Shown in pieces: positions 1-5,824 of a DNA stretch of 5,824 nucleotides. Below the pieces are notes generated by a model that did not search any database, was not told the origin of the DNA, and worked only from the letters and a program-made list of their open reading frames with translations. Within the stretch, counting starts at the first letter, position 1. Each line of letters begins with the position of its first letter. This DNA is from an uncultured Clostridia bacterium (lineage in GTDB: Bacteria > Bacillota > Clostridia > Christensenellales > UBA1242): NCBI GenBank assembly GCA_934772445.1, contig CAKVMJ010000044.1, forward strand, positions 1 to 5,824, written 5' to 3'. Made by a program: the position numbers and the translations under genes.

Positions 1-1386
1 GCAGATTTTGGTTTAGCACCAAACTTTGATGCAGGCGTAACCTTTAATTTCAATGTTGGTGGAGATAATAATGGAACTATAGTAACAAGTGTTGATGGAG
101 CAAGTCCAACCACAGTTAGTTCAAGTACATTGGCAGGTCAAACTCTAGGCGAATATTTAGCAACCCAGCAAACTGCAGAATATTCCACAGGCTGGTTCTT
201 TGATGAAGGACTAACTAAAGTTGTTTCTGATGATTATCTTTCTCAATCCATAACTAATTCATCTTTAACTTCTTCTTTACATTGTAAAACCGCAAGTATT
301 GAAGGACTTGCATTTGAATTAGATTCTGAAACAGACACTTATTTAGTAAAAAGTGATGGAACTGCAAGTGGAGATATTGTAATTCCAAATATGTATGAAG
401 GTAAAAAAGTATCTGGTTTTACAAAACCAGTTCAAACGGGAGAATATACTTATGAATATGCTTTCGGAAAAAATGAAAATGTTACAAGTATTGTATTATC
501 TAATTCTATAACAGGTTTGGAAGATTCCGCATTTCAAAGTTGTAGTAATTTAACAGGTATTTCAATTCCAGATAGTATAACAAGTATAGGATCTTATGCA
601 TTTAGAGGATGTAGTGGATTAACGAGTATAGAAATACCAAATAGCGTTACAAGTATAGGCGGTGGTGCATTCGAAAATTGTAGTGGATTAACAAATGTTG
701 CATTAGGGAATAGTGTATCAATCATAGGAATTGGTGCATTCGAAAATTGTAGTGGATTAACAAGTGTAGAAATACCAAATAGCGTAACAAGTATAAGAGA
801 TTCAACATTTTCAGGTTGTGGTGGATTAACAAGTTTAATAATAGGAAATAGTGTAACAAGTATAGGATCTTATGCATTTAGAGGATGTAGTGGATTAACG
901 AGTATAGAAATACCTAATAGTGTAACAAGTATAGGTGGATATGCATTTGACTCTTGTAGAGGATTAACAGGTGATTTAAAAATACCAAATAGTGTAACAA
1001 GTATAGAAAGTTATACATTTTATGGTTGTAGTGGACTGGTAAGTATAACCATATCAAATAATGTAACTACTATAGAAAATTCTGCATTTGATGGTTGTAG
1101 TGGATTAACAAGTTTAATAATAGGAAATAGTGTAACAAGTATAGGAAATTCTGCATTTCAAAATTGTACTAGTTTAACAAAAATATTTATACCAAAATCT
1201 GTCAGAGAAATAAGTACTTCATCTTATTATAGTCTTCCGTTTAGATCTTGTTCCTCCACTCTTAAAATCTATTGTGAAGCATCATCAAAGCCATCTGGCT
1301 GGGGAGATTGCTGGAATTGTTACGATAGATCAAATCAATTAAATGTCACTTGGGGAGTAACTAGGGCAGAGTATGATGCGTTATAA
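1..1386 (+). CDS. BspA-like leucine-rich-repeat surface protein, C-terminal part (5' partial)
   Basis: The frame is open from base 1 to a TAA at 1384-1386, giving 461 visible residues; the start lies upstream of the window. A TTG at 130 is in frame, but nothing marks it as a real start, because sensible coding continues before it. Residues 13-97 resemble a degenerate InlB B-repeat/Listeria-Bacteroides (flg_new) module: a VTFNFNVGG strand early on and GWFFDEGLTKVV at about residue 64. Residues 161-414 are about eleven BspA-type LRRs (LRR_5 family) of 23 residues, with consensus LTSIxIPNSVTSIGxxAFxGCSG; one unit has 24 residues and the last is degenerate. Residues 415-461 form a closing cap (IYCEASSKPSGW, then a WGV end) of the kind seen at the end of such proteins. 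There is no LPxTG motif or C-terminal membrane anchor, so any signal peptide or anchor must lie upstream. Family members are usually secreted or surface-exposed and implicated in adhesion; the ligand is unknown here. Confidence 0.88.
   Translation, partial: ADFGLAPNFDAGVTFNFNVGGDNNGTIVTSVDGASPTTVSSSTLAGQTLGEYLATQQTAEYSTGWFFDEGLTKVVSDDYLSQSITNSSLTSSLHCKTASIEGLAFELDSETDTYLVKSDGTASGDIVIPNMYEGKKVSGFTKPVQTGEYTYEYAFGKNENVTSIVLSNSITGLEDSAFQSCSNLTGISIPDSITSIGSYAFRGCSGLTSIEIPNSVTSIGGGAFENCSGLTNVALGNSVSIIGIGAFENCSGLTSVEIPNSVTSIRDSTFSGCGGLTSLIIGNSVTSIGSYAFRGCSGLTSIEIPNSVTSIGGYAFDSCRGLTGDLKIPNSVTSIESYTFYGCSGLVSITISNNVTTIENSAFDGCSGLTSLIIGNSVTSIGNSAFQNCTSLTKIFIPKSVREISTSSYYSLPFRSCSSTLKIYCEASSKPSGWGDCWNCYDRSNQLNVTWGVTRAEYDAL
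481..1242 (+). repeat. Tandem 69-bp LRR-encoding repeats (about 11 units)
   Basis: Units begin at 481, 550, 619, 688, 757, 826, 895, 964 (72 bp), 1036, 1105 and 1174 (degenerate). Each encodes one 23-residue BspA-type LRR. Similarity extends to the DNA level. Bases 578-638 match 854-914 exactly (61 bp, offset of four units), 821-867 match 1100-1146 exactly (47 bp), and 663-694 match 732-763 exactly (32 bp). This indicates recent duplication or recombination between units rather than ancient divergence. The array lies wholly inside the coding sequence and is not CRISPR. Confidence 0.95.
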
Positions 1387-1400
1387 AATATATTAAAAAT

Positions 1401-1434
1401 AAAGAGTAAGAATTTATAAACCTTACTCTTTTTT
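1401..1434 (+). terminator. Intrinsic terminator after the LRR gene
   Basis: A perfect 10-bp stem (AAAGAGTAAG at 1401-1410 with CTTACTCTTT at 1422-1431) encloses an 11-nt loop and runs into a T tract ending at 1434. It sits 14 bases after the TAA of the LRR gene. Read on the minus strand, the same hairpin is followed by a T-rich stretch, so it may also act as a backup stop for sbcC transcripts. Confidence 0.85.
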
Positions 1435-1440
1435 ATAGTA

Positions 1441-1476
1441 AAAAAACATATTAGATTTATTTTCTAATATGTTTTT
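1441..1476 (-). terminator. Intrinsic terminator after sbcC, probably bidirectional
   Basis: A perfect 14-bp inverted repeat (1442-1455 with 1463-1476) has a 7-nt loop. On the minus strand it starts 22 bases beyond the sbcC stop and its 3' arm ends in a run of six Ts (1446 down to 1441). On the plus strand the 3' arm also ends in five Ts, so it could back up the LRR-gene terminator. The stem is AT-rich but long. Confidence 0.8.
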
Positions 1477-1498
1477 ATTTTAGCTTAATTTAGGGGTT

Positions 1499-4210
1499 TT
1501 AATAATCTGTGTTGATTATAGAACCTTGTTCGTTTGATTCTTTTGTAACCACAATCCTATTTGTGATATAGTTTTGCATTTTTTCCACATGGGTAATAAA
1601 TCCAACGGTGAAATCTAATCTAATTAAGGCATCAAATGATTGTAAAACTTTATCTATATAGCTTTCACTTAGAGAGCCAAAACCTTCATCAATGAAGAAG
1701 AAATTGAAGTTTTGGTTATTATTCGTGGCAATAGATTGGCTAATACCAAGGGCTAAACTTAAAGAGATTAAGAATCTTTCGCCACCACTCAATGTTTTAA
1801 CGCCTCTTCTAATTCCTCCATTGAAATTATCTATAACCACAAAATCTCCGTTATATTTCAAGAAGTATTTTCCACGGCTAATAGAATAAACATATTTATT
1901 AGCAAACTCCGTGATTAAATACATATATTCTTCAGCCACATATTCAAGCAATGCGCCATTTGCAATTAATACTTGAAGGTCTAGAACTGTATCCAATTCT
2001 TTTTGTGCTTTCTTTAAATCTTCTTTAATTTCTTTTGCTTTTTCAATGTTGCTTTCCACATTTTCTATATCTTTTCTAGTAACCGCTAAAGCTATCTTTG
2101 TTTCTTCAATCTTTTCTTTTGCGTTATTTAATTTTTCTTCGCTTGCTTCAACAATTTCTTTTGTAATATTCTTATTAATTATCTTTGTGGATAAATCTCT
2201 AATTGAAGATTCTAGGTGAGAAACATTCATTAAGTATTCATTTAATAACTTATCTGCTCTAACAATCTCATCGCCTTCCAAAAGCAATCTTTGGTCCTCA
2301 AGATTTTCTCTTTCTTCTTTATTCATCTTATATGAATTTAACATTTCGTTAAGTTCTTTTATTTTAGACTTAGTTGTTTCCAACAACGATGTGTTTATCT
2401 CCAAATCTATAATTGTTTGTTGTTTATTTTTATTAGTTTCTCCTAAGTCTGATGAAACTGTACTAATTTGGTCGTTTGTTTCTTTTAATTTATTCTCAAT
2501 CTCTTCCACCGCCTCAAAACTTGGAAGTCCAATCAATTGCTTTCTATCTGTTGCCATTATTAATTCAAGCCTATATATGCTTGCTTCTAATGAATCTTTA
2601 GCAGAATTATCTCCCGCAATTGATGTTTGGAGGCTATAACTTTCTTGCCTTGCCTTTTCAAGATTATCTTGAGTTATCTCTATTTCTTTTGTTGCCTCTT
2701 TTAGCCTATTATTTAGCTTTTTCTCACATTCTTCAAGAGAATCTTCAAACCTAAGCAAGATATTTAAGTTATCCTCACTCTGCTTTATCTCTTCGGCATA
2801 ATCTTTTTCTCTTTTTCTGATTTTATCGTAAATCTCTTTTAGGGCAGAGCAGGCTTTAGTACCCATAATTTCATTTACCACTTCTTGAGTTATTGGTCTT
2901 CTTAAATCTTTTAAGAACGAAATTATTTCCTCTTTAATTGCATTTGTTTTAGAACCCTCAATTTGATTTAATGATTCATTAATACCATTAATTTCTTTTG
3001 CTAATTTGTTATATTCAGTTGTGTTTGAAGAAATTTCTTCTTTTAAAATTGCAAGCCTACTCTCCGCTGAATTAATCTTATCTAAAATACCTTGATTTTG
3101 GGCTTTTAGAGAATTATATTCATCTTCTTTTCCTTTAATTTCTGCTTCTATTCTCTTTTTTAATTCTGCGTTATTTCTTGTGGATAAAAGCATTTGTTCA
3201 TATTGTTTTTTAGACCAGCTAAGAGTGTTTAGATTTTCATTTTCTTCATCGTATTTTTTCTCAAACTGAGATAGTTTTTCTTTTAATTCTGAAACCACCT
3301 GAGTTAGCCTTTCTTCTTCTATACTTGTGCTATGAAGTTTATTTTTAATCATCAAATAATCTCCATAGATTTTTGTATAGGAAAGTTGTTTTTGAAGATA
3401 GTCCATATCGCTTTTATCTTGCAATCTTAAATCTAATTGCATCTCTAAATCTTTTAATTGCTCTTTTCTTTCAAAATCGCTTAAAATTAGCGTATGGTCT
3501 ATAGTTTGTTTGTTATATCCAAATTCCAAATCTGCTAATAGTTTTACTTTTGCTTTTTCTTCAAGCTTTAGTTTCTCAAGATTTTCTGGAGTTGCCTCTT
3601 TATATAAATTTAACTTATCTTCAAGGTTTAATTTTTTAACAGTTGCTAAATCTTTTCTATTTTTAACTTTATCGTTTAATTCTTGCCCAAAAGCCTCTAA
3701 ATTGAATAACTTTGCAACGGTTTTCTTTCTTGCCATAGGAGTATCTAATAAAAACCTATCAAACTCTCCTTGGGGTAGGGCAATACACTTTAAAAATTCC
3801 TTTTTCCCAACTCTTATTATCTTTAAAATCTTTTCGTTTACTTCATCTGTATGCTCTGCCAAAACTTCCTTTGTATCCGATTTTAGCAAAACTGCTTCGG
3901 TTCTAAGTCCGCTAGGTCTGAGTTTATAATCTCTTCGAACAATATATCTAACTTTTCTTCCATTTTCAAGCATTTCAAACTCGAAAATTATATAAGCATC
4001 TGAGCAATGAACATTTATAATATTTTGCGTTACATCTCTTTCACTTGTTCCATATAAAGCCATAACAATTGCATCTAAAATGCTTGTTTTTCCGCTTCCA
4101 GTTTCACCAAAAATACCGAACAAATTGAATTGGGATAATTTCTCAAAATCAACAGTTTGTTCGCTTACATAGCTATTAATGCCTTTAAGTTTTAAATTAA
4201 TCGGTCTCAT
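1499..4210 (-). CDS. sbcC: SbcC, ATPase/SMC-like subunit of the SbcCD nuclease
   Basis: Rad50-family subunit (903 aa) that binds DNA and ATP and controls the SbcD nuclease when the complex opens hairpins and trims blocked ends. Visible motifs are Walker A GETGSGKT (35-42), the Q-loop segment LPQGEFDRFLL (Q147), ABC signature LSGGER (807-812), Walker B FFFIDE (837-842, D841/E842), the D-loop region GSLSES (845-850) and switch histidine H874. Residues about 175-432 and 457-742 are charged, heptad-like coiled-coil arms. Members normally carry a CxxC zinc hook at the apex. Here the only cysteines are C69, C142, C454 and C495, so no CxxC exists; C454 lies almost exactly mid-protein. At 903 aa it is shorter than E. 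coli SbcC (1048 aa) and near archaeal Rad50. It starts with ATG behind GGAGG (plus-strand 4217-4221, 6-nt spacing) inside the end of sbcD, overlapping it by 14 bases, so translation is probably coupled. Confidence 0.95.
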   Translation of the reverse strand: MRPINLKLKGINSYVSEQTVDFEKLSQFNLFGIFGETGSGKTSILDAIVMALYGTSERDVTQNIINVHCSDAYIIFEFEMLENGRKVRYIVRRDYKLRPSGLRTEAVLLKSDTKEVLAEHTDEVNEKILKIIRVGKKEFLKCIALPQGEFDRFLLDTPMARKKTVAKLFNLEAFGQELNDKVKNRKDLATVKKLNLEDKLNLYKEATPENLEKLKLEEKAKVKLLADLEFGYNKQTIDHTLILSDFERKEQLKDLEMQLDLRLQDKSDMDYLQKQLSYTKIYGDYLMIKNKLHSTSIEEERLTQVVSELKEKLSQFEKKYDEENENLNTLSWSKKQYEQMLLSTRNNAELKKRIEAEIKGKEDEYNSLKAQNQGILDKINSAESRLAILKEEISSNTTEYNKLAKEINGINESLNQIEGSKTNAIKEEIISFLKDLRRPITQEVVNEIMGTKACSALKEIYDKIRKREKDYAEEIKQSEDNLNILLRFEDSLEECEKKLNNRLKEATKEIEITQDNLEKARQESYSLQTSIAGDNSAKDSLEASIYRLELIMATDRKQLIGLPSFEAVEEIENKLKETNDQISTVSSDLGETNKNKQQTIIDLEINTSLLETTKSKIKELNEMLNSYKMNKEERENLEDQRLLLEGDEIVRADKLLNEYLMNVSHLESSIRDLSTKIINKNITKEIVEASEEKLNNAKEKIEETKIALAVTRKDIENVESNIEKAKEIKEDLKKAQKELDTVLDLQVLIANGALLEYVAEEYMYLITEFANKYVYSISRGKYFLKYNGDFVVIDNFNGGIRRGVKTLSGGERFLISLSLALGISQSIATNNNQNFNFFFIDEGFGSLSESYIDKVLQSFDALIRLDFTVGFITHVEKMQNYITNRIVVTKESNEQGSIINTDY

Positions 4211-5393
4211 ACAAATCCTCCGACATCAATTCTAAGAATAGTTCCTTAACTTCTGGATTTGGTGCTGTTCCTTTCTTTCTTAAAATAAAATTATCAAAAA
4301 TCTCTGAATTGGTTAAATCTTTTTTGGAAACAACATCTGTGGTTTGAATTGCCTCTTTTGTAAGAACACTAAGTGTTACAAGATTTGGATAAGTTGTCCT
4401 TAGATGTTTTATATCTTCCATTCTAACTCTATCAATACCTTTAACCACAATCTTTAACCATTTATCTGGGTTGTCTTTACAGCAAACTTCAGCGTGTAGC
4501 ATAGAAGTTACTTCAAATTTGCCCATTGTTTTAACTTGCAATGGAATTTTCTCTATGTTTGTAACTCCATCTTTTGGGTTTATATCTGCCACAATAACCT
4601 TTGTTAATTCTGTGTTATCAAAAAATTGATTGATAAGAGAGCCTGAATAATAGATATTTCTTTCTCTATTAACTGTAACACATTTATGAATATGACCAAG
4701 AGCAGTGTAGTGGGCAGGGGTATAAAGAGTTTCTGTGGCAACAAAATTCTTAATTGCCGAAATGCTATCATAAGCCTCTTGTTCTTCTCTTGTTTGTTCA
4801 ACTCCATAAGCCATTATATGAGAAGTTAGGATATTAACTGTGTTTTCGCTAAACGCACTAATTCCTGGCTTTAACCATTCCTTAACTTTATCTGTATAAT
4901 TCTCATTTGCTTTTTTGCTTTCTTTAAAACGATAATAAGAAGGGTAAGGTAAGTATGCTAAAACACATTCCTCTCCATCTTTCTTTCTAAATTTTATATA
5001 ACCCTTGCCAGATTCTATTGCATAGATATTCTTATCTAATTGAGGTTTTGCAATTGCAATCTTATCTGTTGTACCCAACATAAAAATACCAAACTTATTT
5101 GCAAAGATATTGGCATTGCAAAGTCTTTTGGGGTCATCGTGGTTTCCAGCAATTGCAACAACTGCTGTGTTACCGTTATTATTAAGTTCGTTTATAGTTT
5201 TATAGAATAAATCCTCAGCCTCGCTAGATGGAATTAAAGAATCATAAATATCTCCAGCAATTATTACCATATCCACATTTTTTTCTTTTGCAATTTTGAT
5301 AATTTGCTCTAAAGCATCTCTTTGCTCTTCCATTCTATCTAGGTCATCTGTCTTATAACCTAAATGCCAATCGGCAGTATGTAAAATCCTCAA
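4197..5393 (-). CDS. sbcD: SbcD, Mre11-type nuclease subunit of SbcCD
   Basis: Calcineurin-like metallophosphoesterase (398 aa, about the usual SbcD length) that supplies the Mn-dependent endo/exonuclease activity of SbcCD. It acts on DNA hairpins, palindromes and protein-blocked double-strand ends. The metal-site motifs are complete: DWHLG (D8, H10), GDIYD (D48), GNHDD (N84, H85, D86), SH at 191-192 and GHIH (H234, H236). The segment YYSGSLINQFFD (248-259) also matches the family, and the C-terminal third (about 285-398) fits the cap/SbcC-binding part. The start is TTG at 5393-5391, behind GGAG (plus-strand 5401-5404, 7-nt spacing), and gives the canonical MRILHTADWHLG N-terminus. An in-frame stop at 5418-5420 with no ATG after it rules out a longer form. 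It is first in a two-gene operon with sbcC. A convincing LexA/DinR-type box was not seen upstream. Confidence 0.96.
   Translation of the reverse strand: MRILHTADWHLGYKTDDLDRMEEQRDALEQIIKIAKEKNVDMVIIAGDIYDSLIPSSEAEDLFYKTINELNNNGNTAVVAIAGNHDDPKRLCNANIFANKFGIFMLGTTDKIAIAKPQLDKNIYAIESGKGYIKFRKKDGEECVLAYLPYPSYYRFKESKKANENYTDKVKEWLKPGISAFSENTVNILTSHIMAYGVEQTREEQEAYDSISAIKNFVATETLYTPAHYTALGHIHKCVTVNRERNIYYSGSLINQFFDNTELTKVIVADINPKDGVTNIEKIPLQVKTMGKFEVTSMLHAEVCCKDNPDKWLKIVVKGIDRVRMEDIKHLRTTYPNLVTLSVLTKEAIQTTDVVSKKDLTNSEIFDNFILRKKGTAPNPEVKELFLELMSEDLYETD
4217..4221 (-). promoter_or_regulatory. Ribosome binding site of sbcC within sbcD
   Basis: GGAGG on the minus strand lies 6 nt before the sbcC ATG and inside the last codons of sbcD. 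It fixes the sbcC start and permits reinitiation or coupled translation from the overlapping upstream gene. Confidence 0.85.
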
Positions 5394-5412
5394 AATCTTT
5401 CTCCATTTTTCT

Positions 5413-5428
5413 AAAGTTTAAAAACTTT
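5413..5428. promoter_or_regulatory. Palindrome in the sbcD leader, possible operator or small hairpin
   Basis: AAAGTTT (5413-5419) and AAACTTT (5422-5428) form a perfect inverted repeat around a 2-base centre. It sits between the predicted sbcDC transcription start (about 5437) and the sbcD ribosome binding site. The 2-nt spacing suits a protein-binding dyad better than an RNA hairpin. With seven AT-rich pairs per arm it may be chance in this base composition. It does not match the GAAC-N4-GTTC DinR/LexA pattern. Confidence 0.3.
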
Positions 5429-5444
5429 ATATTTTAACTTATTT

Positions 5445-5473
5445 AGTATATCATAGAGAAAAATCAACACCAA
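5445..5473 (-). promoter_or_regulatory. Predicted sigma-A promoter for sbcDC
   Basis: Read on the minus strand, a -35-like TTGGTG (5473-5468) is followed after 17 bases by TATACT (5450-5445), which is preceded by TG at the extended -10 position (TGATATACT). The -35 is weak (three or four of six) but the extended -10 compensates. Transcription would begin near 5437, giving a leader of about 44 bases before the TTG of sbcD. Confidence 0.55.
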
Positions 5474-5555
5474 ATATTTTATTAAATTTTATATAAATTT
5501 AATTAAATTACTATCATTACCTTGTTATTTTGCATTAAAACCTATAAAAAGTTAT

Positions 5556-5584
5556 AAAAAAAAAGCAAATCTATATCAATTTGC
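5556..5584 (-). terminator. Possible weak minus-strand intrinsic terminator
   Basis: On the minus strand, GCAAAT and ATTTGC (plus-strand 5579-5584 and 5565-5570) can pair across an 8-nt loop, followed directly by nine Ts (5564-5556). The stem is only six pairs, so this could be chance. If real, it would stop leftward transcripts arising from the right-hand promoter region before they reach sbcDC. Confidence 0.35.
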
Positions 5585-5596
5585 GTAAAAAAATAG

Positions 5597-5625
5597 TTGA
5601 CACATTTTAAAATTTGTGCTATAAT
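5597..5625 (+). promoter_or_regulatory. Consensus sigma-A promoter for the right-edge gene
   Basis: TTGACA (5597-5602), a 17-base spacer and TATAAT (5620-5625) are perfect consensus elements, with TG at 5617-5618 giving an extended -10. An A tract (about 5587-5593) just upstream resembles an UP element. The predicted start is near 5632. The promoter is predicted to be very strong, typical of highly expressed housekeeping operons. Confidence 0.92.
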
Positions 5626-5631
5626 CGGGCA

Positions 5632-5785
5632 TTGCGAGATGTGTCAATAGAGTGATTTATTGCACAGTTTCACAAATAAGTTTTAGTCATTGTACATATT
5701 TTTTTGTGTTTTGGCAACTAAATTTGTGAAATTTTTACAATTTAATAAAAAAAATAAATTTTAGGTAAGGGGAGTTCGCTAAGTT
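5632..5785 (+). promoter_or_regulatory. Structured 5' leader of the right-edge gene, possible attenuator
   Basis: About 150 bases separate the predicted start from the ATG at 5786, with no supported ORF between. Two hairpins can be drawn. The first is 5640-5666: nine pairs with one bulged T at 5644 and an 8-nt loop. The second pairs 5668-5677 with 5722-5731 (ten pairs) and extends inward through 5679-5682 with 5716-5719. The second stem is followed at once by five Ts (5732-5736), as in an intrinsic terminator, but it is AT-rich and has a loop of over 30 nt. It matches no riboswitch or T-box class that I recognise. The leader ends in a ribosome binding site, AAGGGGAG (5767-5774). Confidence 0.45.
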
Positions 5786-5824
5786 ATGTTGAATAGTGAA
5801 ATCAAAAAAATTAAGTATGGTAAT
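5786..5824 (+). CDS. N-terminus of an unidentified gene (3' partial, 13 codons)
   Basis: ATG at 5786 opens a frame that runs off the window after 13 codons: MLNSEIKKIKYGN. An in-frame TAA at 5780-5782 excludes an earlier start. The ribosome binding site AAGGGGAG (5767-5774) lies 11 bases upstream, a little long; the next codon is TTG at 5789, which would be further away still. The consensus promoter and long leader imply a highly expressed gene. The KKIKYGN ending loosely recalls the start of RNA polymerase beta subunits (RpoB) of some Firmicutes, but 13 residues cannot establish this, so no symbol is given. It is divergent from sbcD. Confidence 0.7.
   Translation, partial: MLNSEIKKIKYGN

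Noticed and set aside
481..1242. CRISPR array or intergenic tandem repeat
   Set aside because: The units are contiguous, in frame, without spacers, and encode LRRs.
130..1386. Treating the TTG at 130 as the start of the LRR protein
   Set aside because: The frame is open and protein-like back to base 1 (VTFNFNVGG lies before it), and no ribosome binding site precedes the TTG. The gene is better called 5' partial.
1692..1889. Small plus-strand open frame opposite the 3' end of sbcC
   Set aside because: It lies antisense to the SbcC ATPase motifs, has no ribosome binding site I trust, and its composition follows from the opposite strand.
2391..2639. Plus-strand open frame of about 80 codons opposite sbcC
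   Set aside because: It is antisense to coiled-coil coding sequence; its hydrophobic residues are what the reverse of Lys/Glu-rich codons yields.
2723..2851. Zinc hook made from C454 and C495
   Set aside because: The two cysteines are 41 residues apart in opposite contexts and do not form CxxC; there is no sequence support for a classic hook.
3510..3929. Plus-strand open frame of about 139 codons opposite sbcC
   Set aside because: A Ser/Phe/Leu-rich shadow of the Lys/Glu-rich coiled-coil region; no recognisable domain or start signal.
4604..4807. Second minus-strand open frame inside sbcD
   Set aside because: It overlaps sbcD in another frame across its conserved GHIH region; no independent start signal.
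5639..5650. Three-codon upstream ORF (ATG TGT CAA TAG) in the right-hand leader
   Set aside because: It has no ribosome binding site and lies within a few bases of the predicted transcription start; the same bases are explained by the inverted repeat and hairpin.
5786..5824. Calling the right-edge gene rpoB
   Set aside because: Only 13 residues are visible. The resemblance and strong promoter are suggestive but not enough to name it.

Overview
The window is AT-rich, uses the standard bacterial code (Trp is TGG, and no in-frame TGA interrupts the genes), and has strong GGAGG-type ribosome binding sites, TTG starts and consensus sigma-A-type promoters. Together with a BspA-like leucine-rich-repeat surface protein, this suggests a low-GC Firmicute or a related gut/host-associated lineage (Clostridia or Bacilli side). 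That placement is inference; no rRNA or other taxonomic marker is present.

Layout. (1) 1-1386, plus strand: the 3' part of a BspA-like LRR protein. Its frame is open to base 1, so the true start lies outside the window. (2) 1387-1498: a convergent intergenic gap with two stem-loops, which look like back-to-back, partly bidirectional terminators. (3) 5393 down to 1499, minus strand: an sbcD-sbcC operon with a 14-base overlap, encoding the SbcCD (Mre11-Rad50-type) nuclease. SbcD begins with TTG and has all the usual phosphoesterase motifs. SbcC has intact ATPase motifs but no CxxC zinc hook. (4) 5394-5785: a roughly 390-base divergent regulatory region. It holds a probable sbcDC promoter, a small palindrome in the sbcD leader, a possible minus-strand terminator, and a consensus plus-strand promoter followed by a roughly 150-base leader that can fold into two hairpins. 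(5) 5786-5824: the first 13 codons of a plus-strand gene that cannot be identified securely.

How the parts relate. SbcD and SbcC form one complex that processes hairpins and protein-blocked DNA ends; their translation is probably coupled. The LRR gene is convergent to the operon and shows no functional link to it. The gene at the right edge is divergent from sbcD and appears strongly transcribed. No CRISPR array, tRNA, rRNA, transposase or phage gene was seen. The most notable points are the missing zinc hook in SbcC and the structured, possibly attenuated leader at the right edge. I see no clear evidence for a wholly new multi-gene system.
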